From an uncultured Atopobiaceae bacterium (lineage in GTDB: Bacteria; Actinomycetota; Coriobacteriia; Coriobacteriales; Atopobiaceae), in contig CALUJT010000010.1 in NCBI GenBank assembly GCA_944321005.1, positions 1-20,012 on the forward strand: 20,012 bases of DNA. Reading direction: 5' to 3'. The position numbers and the translations under genes were made by a program. Positions 7,727 through 15,650 of this stretch are shown here, piece by piece; position 1 is the first letter of the stretch; each line of letters opens with the position of its first letter. Below the pieces are notes generated by a model. That model had not been told where the DNA came from. It did not search any database and saw nothing but the letters and a program-made list of their open reading frames with translations.

Positions 7727-9988
7727 CTACGCCCGCTCGACGCGCTCCACGAGATAGGCGTGGTGGACCTTGCGGTTGCGCGAGAAGTCCTCGGGGATGG
7801 TCTCGTCCGTGATGTCCGTGAGGCGCACGCCGGCACGCTCGAGCTTCTCGACGTCCGGCCTGAAGGTGCGCAGGTTGCACGAGAAGATCGCGCGGCCCCC
7901 GCGCACGAGCAGGCGGGACACGCCAATCACGAGCTCGGCGTGGTCACGCTGCACGTCGAAGGAGGACTTCTTCATGCGCGCGGAGTTGGAGAACGTGGGG
8001 ACGTCGCAGAAGACGAGGTCCCAGCGGTTCTTGGTGTGCCGCTGCTCCGTCACCCACGCGAGGACGTCCGCCTGCACGAACTCGTGCTCGGGACCGTCAA
8101 AGCCGTTGCGCGCCATGTTGCGGCGCGCCCAGTCCAGGCTCGGGCGCGAGAGGTCCACCGTCGTGGTGTGCCTGGCGCCGCCGTCCGCCGCGTAGCAGGT
8201 GGCGGTCCCGGTGTAGGCAAAGAGGTTGAGGAAGCGCTTGGACCCCTTGGTCTCCTTCATCATCTCGCGGATGCGCGAGCGGGTCTCGCGGTGGTCCAGG
8301 AAGATGCCGCAGTCGTGCCGCGCGTCAAAGTTGACCTCGAAGGTGAGCCCGCCCTCGTCCACGAGATGCGAGCCCGCCGGGAGCTCCACGCGCGCGGACG
8401 GGCGAGAGGAGCCGGGCAGCTGGGGGCCGCGACGCCCGCGCTGGGGGCGCGCCTGCGGGGAGCGCGCCTCGTCGGCGTACTGCGAGCCGCCGCGCGCCCG
8501 GGTGCGCACGCGCACGCTCACGTCGCGCCAGGCCACGCCCATCACGCGCGGCGCGATGGCCAGCACGTCGAGCAGGCGACGGCGCGCGAGCTCGGGGTCC
8601 ACCCCGCGCGGGGCGGCGTACTCGGAGATCTGGAGCCAGCGGCCCGGCGTCTCCGACCCCTCGTAGAGCTCGATGGCAACGGCGTAGTCCGGCAGGTCCG
8701 CGTCATAGACGCGGTAGCACGTGACGTCCTCGCGCCGGGCCCACCTGGCGCGCAGGCGCGCCACCTTGGCAAGGCGCCGGGCAAACTGCTCCGAGGCGGG
8801 AACGAGCACGGGCACGCGCTCGCCGGCCACCTCCACGGTCGCGGGGGGCTCGGCGTCCCCTCCGTCATAGACGCGGATGGTCGCGGGGTCGCGCCCCACG
8901 ATGACCTCAGTCGCGGACTCGGGCTCCTGGCGCAAGGCGGCGTCGAGGGAGGCGTCGCGGGCCAGGGCGACGGTACGAAGGCCCGAGGCGGCGGACGCCG
9001 AGGCGAGGGCGGCCGCCTCTGTGGCGAGGGCGGCCTCGCCGATCCACGAGAGATCGCAGGTCACGAGCGCGGACCCAGCCTCGCGGGCGGCGTCGGCAGC
9101 AGCCGCGGGCGAGCAGAACGCGGGCTCGAGGGGAACGCCCGCCGCCCGGAGGGCCTGGCGGCACGCCGAGGCGACGCCGGGGCGATCGTCCGCCACGAGC
9201 AGCGAGCAGGGGTTCTTCTCGCCAGCTTCCGCGCGGGCGTCCGCCTCCGCGAGGAGCGCCTCCCAGGCGCCCCGGTCGTGCCCCGCCCAGCCCTGGAAGC
9301 CCCACCGGGAGCGGAGGAGGCCGGGCGCACGGTCGAGGGCCCGGCCGGCGGCCTCGACGAGCACGCTCCCCTGGCCCGCCCACAGGGCGGCGAGCACGGG
9401 AGACCCCGCGCGGACGGCGTCGCCCCACCCGCCCGCGGCAAGAAGGGCCGCGGCGTAGTCCGGGCGCAGCGGCGCGGCACCCGCCTCGGAGCGCGACTCG
9501 TAGCCGCGCCGGAAGAGGGGCTCACCCGCCAGGTCGAGCGAGACCGTGGCGTGCCCGCCCGAGAGGCGCACGTCAACGGTGAGGTCGGGGCGCGCGGTGT
9601 CCGTGACCGGGCGGGCGCCGCTCGCCCCGAAGACGCGGTCCACCACGGCATCCTTCGTGCGGAGGGCCACGAACTGGGTGTTTCTGAGCTCGGCGTTGGT
9701 GCCGTGGGCGTCAACCGCAAAGGTGGCGCCGGGCGCGAGCTGCGCCTCCCACGGGAGCGCGCGCACGCCCTCGTAGAGCGCGTCGGAGTCCGCGGCGTCC
9801 ACGCGCGCGAGCACGAGCAGCACGCGCGACGCCAGGCGCGACCACAGGCAGACGCGGTACGCGTCCGCGAGCTCCCCGCCAAAGGACACCTGTCCCCTCA
9901 GCGGGCGGACCTGAGGCGCGCGCAGCTCCCTCAGCTCGTCCGCCAGCAGCCGCTCGAAGCCCCTGGGGCACGTTGCAACAAACTCCAT
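7727..9988 (-). CDS. rlmL: RlmKL-type 23S rRNA methyltransferase with degenerate first domain
   Basis: Enterobacterial RlmKL makes m2G2445 (RlmL half) and m7G2069 (RlmK half) in 23S rRNA. This protein has 753 residues. It begins with a THUMP-like RNA-binding region (about 40-155) and an RlmL-like region containing EPLFRRGYE. The C-terminal RlmK domain is well kept: FDARHDCGIFLDHRETRSRI (554-573), SAM-binding FLNLFAYTGTAT (586-597), TTTVDLSRPSLDW and the motif IV region CDVPTFSNSARM (661-672). Family norm in motif IV is DPPTFSNS, so one Pro is Val here. The RlmL half has lost its hallmarks: the DPMCGSGT position reads AALWAGQGS (200-208), and the NPPY motif appears as CDLSWIGEAA (311-320). An extra Arg/Pro/Ser-rich linker lies at about 499-534. 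The ATG is preceded by GAGAGGTG. The gene is probably an intact RlmK with a structural RlmL half. Confidence 0.85.
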   Translation of the reverse strand: MEFVATCPRGFERLLADELRELRAPQVRPLRGQVSFGGELADAYRVCLWSRLASRVLLVLARVDAADSDALYEGVRALPWEAQLAPGATFAVDAHGTNAELRNTQFVALRTKDAVVDRVFGASGARPVTDTARPDLTVDVRLSGGHATVSLDLAGEPLFRRGYESRSEAGAAPLRPDYAAALLAAGGWGDAVRAGSPVLAALWAGQGSVLVEAAGRALDRAPGLLRSRWGFQGWAGHDRGAWEALLAEADARAEAGEKNPCSLLVADDRPGVASACRQALRAAGVPLEPAFCSPAAAADAAREAGSALVTCDLSWIGEAALATEAAALASASAASGLRTVALARDASLDAALRQEPESATEVIVGRDPATIRVYDGGDAEPPATVEVAGERVPVLVPASEQFARRLAKVARLRARWARREDVTCYRVYDADLPDYAVAIELYEGSETPGRWLQISEYAAPRGVDPELARRRLLDVLAIAPRVMGVAWRDVSVRVRTRARGGSQYADEARSPQARPQRGRRGPQLPGSSRPSARVELPAGSHLVDEGGLTFEVNFDARHDCGIFLDHRETRSRIREMMKETKGSKRFLNLFAYTGTATCYAADGGARHTTTVDLSRPSLDWARRNMARNGFDGPEHEFVQADVLAWVTEQRHTKNRWDLVFCDVPTFSNSARMKKSSFDVQRDHAELVIGVSRLLVRGGRAIFSCNLRTFRPDVEKLERAGVRLTDITDETIPEDFSRNRKVHHAYLVERVERA

Positions 9989-10026
9989 CGGGTCACCTCT
10001 CGCCCGTTCTTATCGCCAGACGCCCC

Positions 10027-10055
10027 ATTCTACCGGGCGCTCGGCGCCTTTCTTG
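10027..10055 (-). promoter_or_regulatory. Candidate promoter of the rlmKL gene
   Basis: On the minus strand TAGAAT (10027-10032) lies 17 bp downstream of CAAGAA (10050-10055), about 40 bp before the ATG. The -10 is good; the -35 is not a standard TTGACA, but the same hexamer at the same spacing occurs before carD. Confidence 0.3.
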
Positions 10056-10101
10056 CCCGCAGACGAGGGCCGCACCAAACGCACAGGCCGCGCCGCCCAG
10101 C

Positions 10102-10152
10102 CCGCCGTCCAGCCCGCCGTCCGAGGCCGCCGTCCGAGGCCGCCGTCCGAGC
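10102..10152. repeat. Four-copy 12-13-bp tandem repeat
   Basis: CCGCCGTCC starts at 10102, 10114, 10127 and 10140; the last three copies continue with GAG(G/C). It is non-coding and lies upstream of the rlmKL promoter. Likely a slippage-prone microsatellite. Confidence 0.75.
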
Positions 10153-10177
10153 CCTCCCGCAAGTTAAATCAAACTTG

Positions 10178-10240
10178 AAAGTGCTTTTCTGGCGGTTTTC
10201 ATGCCCTCGGAACAGAAGAAACTGCCAAAAACTCACTGCC
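10178..10240. repeat. Imperfect palindrome, left member of a repeat pair
   Basis: AGTGCTTTTCTGGCGGTTTTC (about 10180-10200) is an imperfect reverse complement of GAAACTGCCAAAAACTCACT (about 10218-10237), with roughly four mismatches and one gap. The right arm shares TGCCA(A/G)AAACTCAC with the perfect hairpin at 11452-11507, on the other side of the DUF559-like gene. Confidence 0.55.
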
Positions 10241-10385
10241 TGGACCGTGGGGGCTCGAGTTCGACGACAAGAGCCGCCGGGGGCAACGGATTCCCAGCGT
10301 TTTCCCCTTGATTTTCCTTCGCTTATGTTAGATAGTTATATTTATATTGAATCTTAATTGCTATTATATGTTAGGTTGTCAAGAT

Positions 10386-11417
10386 ATGAGCAGAAAGGGC
10401 GACAGGGAGGTCAGCCTCTTCCTCAGGGAGGCGGAGAGCCGGTGGTCGTGCGCCGACTCCGTCCCGGGACATCTGCACAGGCTCATGGAGGCGCGCGTCG
10501 CAAAGGGGCAGCTCGTCTCGCCGATGCCGCACCTGTACGCCCGCGCCGAGCTCTGGGAGCGGCTCGACCAGACCATGCGAACCATCTTCATCGTTCACGG
10601 CCTTCAGACGCTCCACCCGGACTGGGTCTTCTGCGGAGTCACCGCCGCGGTCATGCACGGGCTCTCCGTGTCGTGGGGAGTCCAGGAAACGATCGAGATA
10701 GCCTCGTCATCGGGCATAACCAGCGCCTCGGCAGGTCGCGTCATCCGTCGCCACGTGCGGGACGAGACGGCCGTCGTCTCCTTTGACGCTCGGGTCACGC
10801 CCCTGCTCCGAACCGTGTTCGACTGCATGCGCCGCCTCGACCTACGCGAGGGCCTCGCCATCGCCGACTCCGCCCTTCACCTCGGGCTCACCACGCACGA
10901 CGAGCTCTGCGCCTACGTTCGCGGCAGACCAGGCCGTTTCGCGGGCGCCGAGAGGGCCTTGCGGACCGCGGAGCTCGCGGACCCGCGCCCACAGAACGGA
11001 ATGGAGTCCATCGCGCGGGCCGTCATGCACGAGCTCGGATTCGCCGCCCCAGACCTGCAGGTGCCGTTCGCGGACCCCATGAGCCCGAGCCGCACGTACC
11101 ATGTCGACTACTGCTGGACCCTTCCGGACGGCACGCTCGTGATCGGCTAGCTCGACGGCGGCGAGAAGTACGTGAACCCCCTCATGAGCGGGGGCTCCTC
11201 CGAGAGGGCGATGCGGCGGGAGCGACGCAGGGAGTCGCGCCTCTCCATCAACCAGCCCCGCATCGTCCGGTTCTCGCCGGAGGACGTCAAGGACGTGGCG
11301 TACTTCAACCGGCTGCTCGAGACCTTTGGCGTTCCGAAGGACCACGACCCCCTGATCGAGATACCCGAGGAGCCCGTGAGCGAGACCGTGCCGCCGGACG
11401 CCTACGGGCTGGAGTAA
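10386..11417 (+). pseudogene. AbiEi/DUF559-like (Vsr-fold nuclease) gene interrupted by an in-frame TAG
   Basis: Codons 1-254 (MSRKGDREVSLFLREAE to GTLVIG) end at TAG, 11148-11150. The same frame then continues without further stops for 89 codons, from LDGGEKYVNPLM to PPDAYGLE, ending at TAA 11415-11417. The N-terminal half has the features of AbiEi-type antitoxin/DUF559 proteins of Actinomycetota: an HLYARAELW element, then HPDWVFCGVTAAVMHGLSV. The C-terminal part has the restriction-endonuclease-like core HVDYCWTLPDGTLVIG-x-LDGGEKY, where the family has Glu at x (ELDG). TAG differs from GAG by one base, so a single substitution explains the break. I took the ATG at 10386; it has only a weak ribosome binding site, and an ATG at 10368 or a TTG at 10347 are alternatives. 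If translated as is, it is a 254-residue protein without the nuclease core. Confidence 0.75.
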
Positions 11418-11451
11418 CGCCGCCGAGCCCTCGGCGCGTCGCGGGTCGAGC

Positions 11452-11507
11452 GTGAGTTTCTGGCACTTTTTGCCCGACCGAGAGGCGCAAAAGTGCCAGA
11501 AACTCAC
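11452..11507. repeat. 19-bp perfect hairpin, right member of the repeat pair
   Basis: GTGAGTTTCTGGCACTTTT (11452-11470) pairs exactly with 11489-11507 around an 18-nt loop that can add a GC/GC pair with one bulged T. It lies between the 3' end of the DUF559-like gene and the 3' end of the S10 peptidase gene. No T-run follows on either strand, so it is not a classic terminator, though it could block both transcripts. It shares core words with 10178-10240. Confidence 0.8.
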
Positions 11508-11580
11508 CGTCAGGCGTTGGGAGCCGAGCTTCGGGCGTCCCACGGGCCAAAACGGACGAGCCGAGAAGAACCTCGACCCC

Positions 11581-13098
11581 CTAGCGCCTCCCGTAGAACT
11601 CGTGCAGGTCGCGGCCCATGGCCTCGAGCGTGGGAACGTCCACGTAGGACATGTGCCCGCAGCCGTAGAGGTACCAGCTCACCCGGCCCTTGAGCTCCGG
11701 GGAGAGGAACTGGTGGCTCATGTCGTGGACGACGTTCCACCAGGTGGTGGCGGCGTCGTAGCGCCCGCCGATGAGGGCGAGCTTCATCGTGGGGTTGCGG
11801 CGCAGCGCCACGGCGACGTCGAGCGAGACGTTGGGCGTGGCCACGCGGCCCAGGCCCGGCTCCTCGTGGCCCCAGTCCCAGCCGGCGTTGACCTTGTCGT
11901 AGTTGTTGGAGAGGTAGCGCGCGGGGCCCTGGTAGCCCAGCTCGTCCGCGCAGAAGAGCCTGAACGCGCGCACCCAGGCGCCCTCGACGGCGTCGTCCGC
12001 GGCGTCCTCGCCGGCGAGCCACATGTCGTAGCCCTGCATGGGGGACGGCGCGTCGGAGGAGAAGCGCGTGTCCAGCCTGCCGCACACCCTGCCCTCGCTC
12101 GCGAGCAGGTGCGTGCGGAAGTCGAGCAGGTCGACCCTCAGATGGTGCGCCAGGATGTGCTCGGCGGAAAGCCCGATGAAGGCGGCCATGCGCTCTGCCA
12201 CGGCGCGCTCCTCCGCCTCTCCCAGGCGATCGCCGCGCAGGAGCGCGGGGGCGAGCTCGTCCTCGGCGAAGGTCATGGCCCTCTCGAACCACTCCCTTTC
12301 GCCCACGCCCGCGCCGGCGCGGCCGAAGAACTGCGCCGTTGCCGCAAAGGTGGGCATCATGCCCAGGTAGTAGAGGTCGTCGCCGGGGTTGATGAGCCCC
12401 GCGATGTTGAAGACGGCGGAGAGCATGACCACGCCCGTGAGCTGCACGCCCCGCTCGCCCAGAAGGCGCATGAGCGCGGCGTTGCGCACGGTGCCGTAGG
12501 ACTCGCCAAAGAGGTAGAGCGAACTCGACCAGCGGCCGTTCTCCGTGAGCCAGGCGCAGATGGCGCGCGCGAAGGCGTCCGCGTCACCGTCCGTGCAGAA
12601 GATCTTCTTGGGGTCGGCGTCCTCCGCGAGCACGGACCAGCCGGTGCCCAGGGCGTCCAGGAACACCACGTCCGAGTCAAGCAGGAGCGTGTGCGGGTTG
12701 TCCTCCACCGGGGCGTCCGCGCGCACGTGGCGCACGCCGTCCGTTGCCACGCGGCGCGGGCCGATGCCGCCAAAGTTGATGGGCACCGAGCTCGAGCCCG
12801 GGCCGCCGTTGTAGGCAAAGGTCACGGGCCTGGACGCGTCCGGCCTGCCCTCGGCGTCCACCGCCACGTAGGAGAGCGAGAACATGCGGCCGAGAAGAAC
12901 GCCCGCGTCGTCACGGACCTCAAGGTGGGCGGCCCGGGCCTCGTACTCGAGGCTGCGCTCGCCGTCCGTCCAGGCGAGGCGCGCCGACGCCGCCTCGGGG
13001 ACGCCCGTCGCGCGGTCGGCCGGCACGCTCGCGTAGACGCCCCTCACGGCGCCGCCGGCCTCGGTCGGTGCCTTGGTCTCGCTCTTCTCGTCTGACAT
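11581..13098 (-). CDS. S10-like serine carboxypeptidase family protein
   Basis: This is a 505-residue alpha/beta-hydrolase of the serine carboxypeptidase-like group (COG2939). Landmarks are TFAYNGGPGSSSVPINFGGI (93-112, oxyanion region), FGESYG (nucleophile Ser200), LIGGRYDAATTW (Asp448) and YGCGHMSYVD (His482), which together form a complete Ser-Asp-His triad. It would remove C-terminal residues from peptides. There is no signal peptide or membrane segment, so it is probably cytosolic and may take up peptide degradation. The ATG at 13096-13098 has GGAGG 7 nt upstream; a longer frame to 13203 has no ribosome binding site and an uncharacteristic Arg/Gly/Ala leader. The gene converges on the DUF559-like gene and diverges from kup. 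Confidence 0.9.
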   Translation of the reverse strand: MSDEKSETKAPTEAGGAVRGVYASVPADRATGVPEAASARLAWTDGERSLEYEARAAHLEVRDDAGVLLGRMFSLSYVAVDAEGRPDASRPVTFAYNGGPGSSSVPINFGGIGPRRVATDGVRHVRADAPVEDNPHTLLLDSDVVFLDALGTGWSVLAEDADPKKIFCTDGDADAFARAICAWLTENGRWSSSLYLFGESYGTVRNAALMRLLGERGVQLTGVVMLSAVFNIAGLINPGDDLYYLGMMPTFAATAQFFGRAGAGVGEREWFERAMTFAEDELAPALLRGDRLGEAEERAVAERMAAFIGLSAEHILAHHLRVDLLDFRTHLLASEGRVCGRLDTRFSSDAPSPMQGYDMWLAGEDAADDAVEGAWVRAFRLFCADELGYQGPARYLSNNYDKVNAGWDWGHEEPGLGRVATPNVSLDVAVALRRNPTMKLALIGGRYDAATTWWNVVHDMSHQFLSPELKGRVSWYLYGCGHMSYVDVPTLEAMGRDLHEFYGRR

Positions 13099-13196
13099 GC
13101 TCTTCCTCCCTTGTCGCGAGCCGCCTGCCACGCCCCATTCTAGCCCTCTCCCCGAGCCCGCCCGCGCGGCACGCTCGGCGCGCGCCATTGGCGTCC

Positions 13197-13227
13197 GCGG
13201 CAAGCGCTAAACTAGTGCGGCAAGCGC
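13197..13227. repeat. 11-bp direct repeat in the kup promoter region
   Basis: GCGGCAAGCGC occurs at 13197-13207 and 13217-13227, 20 bp apart, around a -10-like TAAACT (13208-13213). The two-turn spacing places both copies on one face of the helix. Candidate operator for kup. Confidence 0.5.
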
Positions 13228-13271
13228 GGGAGCCCTCCCGCACGTCCGCTGTCCCCGAGTTTTGGAGTCAC

Positions 13272-15545
13272 ATGAACGCTACGACCGTGCCCTCCCCCGC
13301 CCCGTCGGGACGCCCGAGGGCAAAATACACCGGCATCCCGCTCTCCGCGGCCATGCTCCTCGTCACGCTGGGCGTGGTGTACGGAGACATCGGCACGAGC
13401 CCGATGTACACCCTCAAGGCCATCATCGCCGGCAACGGCGGCCTCGCCACGATGTCCGAGGACGTGGTGCTGGGCGCCCTCTCCCTCATCATCTGGACGC
13501 TCACCCTCATCACCACGGTCAAGTACGTGCTCGTGGCGATGAAGGCGGACAACCACAACGAGGGCGGCATCTTCGCGCTCTACAGCCTCGTCAGGCGCTG
13601 CGGGCGCTGGCTCATCATCCCCGCCATGATCGGCGGCGCCGCACTCCTGGCAGACGGCATCCTCACGCCGGCCGTCACCGTCACCACCGCGATCGAGGGC
13701 CTGCGGACGGTGGACTTCCTCTACCGGCTCATAGGCGACGGCCAGCAGATCGTCATCGTGATCGTGGTGTGCATCATCAGCGTGCTCTTCTTCCTGCAGA
13801 AGGCCGGAACCTCCAAGATCGGCAAGGCCTTCGGCCCCATCATGACCCTGTGGTTCCTCTTCCTCGCCGTGGCCGGCCTGCCGCACATCTTCGAGAACTT
13901 CGGCGTGCTGCGCGCCCTCAACCCCGTGCGCGGCATCACGTTCCTCTTCAACGGCAACCTCAACGCCGCCGGCGTCATGGTCCTGGGCAACGTCTTCCTC
14001 TGCACCACCGGCGCCGAGGCCCTCTACTCGGACATGGGCCACGTGGGCAAGCCCAACATCTACGCCACCTGGCCCTTCGTGAAGGTCTGCCTCATCCTCA
14101 ACTACCTGGGCCAGGGCGCCTGGATCATCGCCAACAGCGGCTCGGCCGAGCTCGGCTCCATCACCGACCTCAACCCGTTCTTCCAGATGCTCCCCGAGCA
14201 GATGCGCGTCTTCGCCGTCCTGCTCTCCACGCTGGCGGCCATCATCGCGTCGCAGGCGCTCATCACCGGCTCGTTCTCCATCGTCTCCGAGGCGGTGCGC
14301 CTGGACCTCATGCCCCACATGCGCATCAACTACCCGTCGGAGACCAAGGGCCAGATCTACATCCCCATGATCAACAACGTCATGTGGGTGGCCTGCATCT
14401 GCGTGGTGCTCTTCTTCCAGACCTCCGCGCACATGGAGGCCGCCTACGGCCTGGCCATCACCGTGACGATGCTCATGACCACGGTGCTGCTCTTCACGTA
14501 CCTCTCGCGCATCCGCCGCAGGCCCGCGCTGGCCGTGCCCTTTGCCATCTTCTTCGGGGCCATCGAGTTCATGTTCTTCTTCTCGAGCCTCACCAAGTTC
14601 TTCCACGGCGGCTACGTCACCGTGATCATGGCCTCCGCTATCTTCCTGGTCATGTACGTGTGGCGCCGCGGCACCGCCATCGAGCGCACGCAGACCATGT
14701 ACCTGCCCGTGGTGAAGTACCTCGACCAGCTCTTTGACCTCAGCCACGACGACGCCTACCCCTACCTGGCGGACAACCTGGTCTTCCTCACCAACGACTC
14801 GTCCTTCGACAAGCTCGACCGCGACATTCTCTACTCGATCCTGGACAAGCGCCCCAAGCGCGCCAAGGCGTACTACTTCCTCAACGTCCAGGTGACCGAC
14901 GAGCCCTACACGCACGAGTACATCGTGGACACGTTTGACACGGACTTCCTCTTCAAGGTCCAGCTGCGTCTGGGCTTCCGCGTCAACCAGCGCGTCAACA
15001 CCTATCTCTACCAGATTGTGGACGACCTGGTGAAGCGCGGCCAGATAGCCCCGCAGGAGCACAGGTACTCGATCTACCTCGAACCGAGCGAGGTGGGCGA
15101 CTTCAAGTTCTGTCTCATCCGCAAGACCGTCTCCCCCGAGACCGACCTCTCCGGCATCAACCGCCGCACCATGGAGATCAAGTACTTCATCCGCAGCCTC
15201 TGCGGCTCGGCGGACCGCTGGTACGGTCTCGAGAACTCGAGCGTCATCTACGAGTACGTGCCCCTCTTCTCCAAGACCAAGCGTCAGCACAAGCTCGAGC
15301 GCATCGAGCACGAGCCCACGCACGTGGTGCTCGACCACGCCAAGGTGGTCGCGGACGTCAAGTCCCGCGATGCCGAGCGCGACCGGGCGGACGAGGACGA
15401 GGACATCTTCTCCGTGCGCATGAAGACCGAGCGCGAGGAGGTGGCCGAGCAGGCGAGCAAGAGCCTCGTCGGCGGCGACACCGCGAGCTTCCGCCCGCTG
15501 CGCCTCGACGAGGAGGAAGAGGAGGACGAGAAGGACGAGGGCTAG
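13272..15545 (+). CDS. kup: Low-affinity potassium transport protein Kup
   Basis: Kup is an inner-membrane potassium importer (KUP/HAK/KT family), probably proton-coupled. The protein has 757 residues, somewhat longer than E. coli Kup. The family signature GVVYGDIGTSPMY is at 34-46, and NHNEGGIFALYSL is at 94-106. About twelve hydrophobic segments fill residues 22-475, followed by a long cytoplasmic domain of about 280 residues that ends in an acidic EEEEEDEKDEG tail. The ATG at 13272-13274 has TTTTGGAG upstream. No potassium operon accompanies it; its neighbours are a divergent peptidase and a convergent citrate synthase. The 173-bp upstream gap holds an 11-bp direct repeat. A strong hairpin follows the stop. 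Confidence 0.96.
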   Translation: MNATTVPSPAPSGRPRAKYTGIPLSAAMLLVTLGVVYGDIGTSPMYTLKAIIAGNGGLATMSEDVVLGALSLIIWTLTLITTVKYVLVAMKADNHNEGGIFALYSLVRRCGRWLIIPAMIGGAALLADGILTPAVTVTTAIEGLRTVDFLYRLIGDGQQIVIVIVVCIISVLFFLQKAGTSKIGKAFGPIMTLWFLFLAVAGLPHIFENFGVLRALNPVRGITFLFNGNLNAAGVMVLGNVFLCTTGAEALYSDMGHVGKPNIYATWPFVKVCLILNYLGQGAWIIANSGSAELGSITDLNPFFQMLPEQMRVFAVLLSTLAAIIASQALITGSFSIVSEAVRLDLMPHMRINYPSETKGQIYIPMINNVMWVACICVVLFFQTSAHMEAAYGLAITVTMLMTTVLLFTYLSRIRRRPALAVPFAIFFGAIEFMFFFSSLTKFFHGGYVTVIMASAIFLVMYVWRRGTAIERTQTMYLPVVKYLDQLFDLSHDDAYPYLADNLVFLTNDSSFDKLDRDILYSILDKRPKRAKAYYFLNVQVTDEPYTHEYIVDTFDTDFLFKVQLRLGFRVNQRVNTYLYQIVDDLVKRGQIAPQEHRYSIYLEPSEVGDFKFCLIRKTVSPETDLSGINRRTMEIKYFIRSLCGSADRWYGLENSSVIYEYVPLFSKTKRQHKLERIEHEPTHVVLDHAKVVADVKSRDAERDRADEDEDIFSVRMKTEREEVAEQASKSLVGGDTASFRPLRLDEEEEEDEKDEG

Positions 15546-15585
15546 CGGCCCCTCCCCTACCTCCCGGCAGCAGCCGTCACGAGAC

Positions 15586-15621
15586 GAGGGCCCGGCGCGG
15601 ACCGATCCGCGCCGGGCCCTC
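15586..15621. terminator. Bidirectional terminator between kup and citrate synthase
   Basis: GAGGGCCCGGCGCGGA (15586-15601) pairs perfectly with 15606-15621 around the loop CCGA. It lies 40 bp after the kup stop and 29 bp from the end of the convergent gltA. No T-run follows on either strand, but a 16-bp GC stem at this location is typical of GC-rich genomes. Confidence 0.65.
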
Positions 15622-15650
15622 CTGCGTACGCCGATGCCGGCCGCGCGCCG

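Larger units (their letters stand above)
9989..10385. other. Intergenic region with tandem repeat, palindrome and AT-rich leader
   Basis: About 400 bases with no supportable gene. From left to right it holds the rlmKL promoter side, a 12-13-bp tandem repeat (10102-10152), an imperfect palindrome (10178-10240), and a sharply AT-rich stretch (about 10310-10385) directly before the DUF559-like gene. The composition change is visible by eye. Confidence 0.7.

Noticed and set aside
10030..10236. Small minus-strand gene starting MSFWQFLLFRG
   Set aside because: It begins in the palindromic repeat and matches the peptide from the other repeat (MSFWHF); no ribosome binding site and no domain, so it is a repeat artefact.
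11561..11573. GCCGAGAAGAACC near the S10 gene end, resembling the left half of the terminator at 5688
   Set aside because: The right half is missing, and the word also occurs inside the S10 coding sequence near 12893; no hairpin forms.
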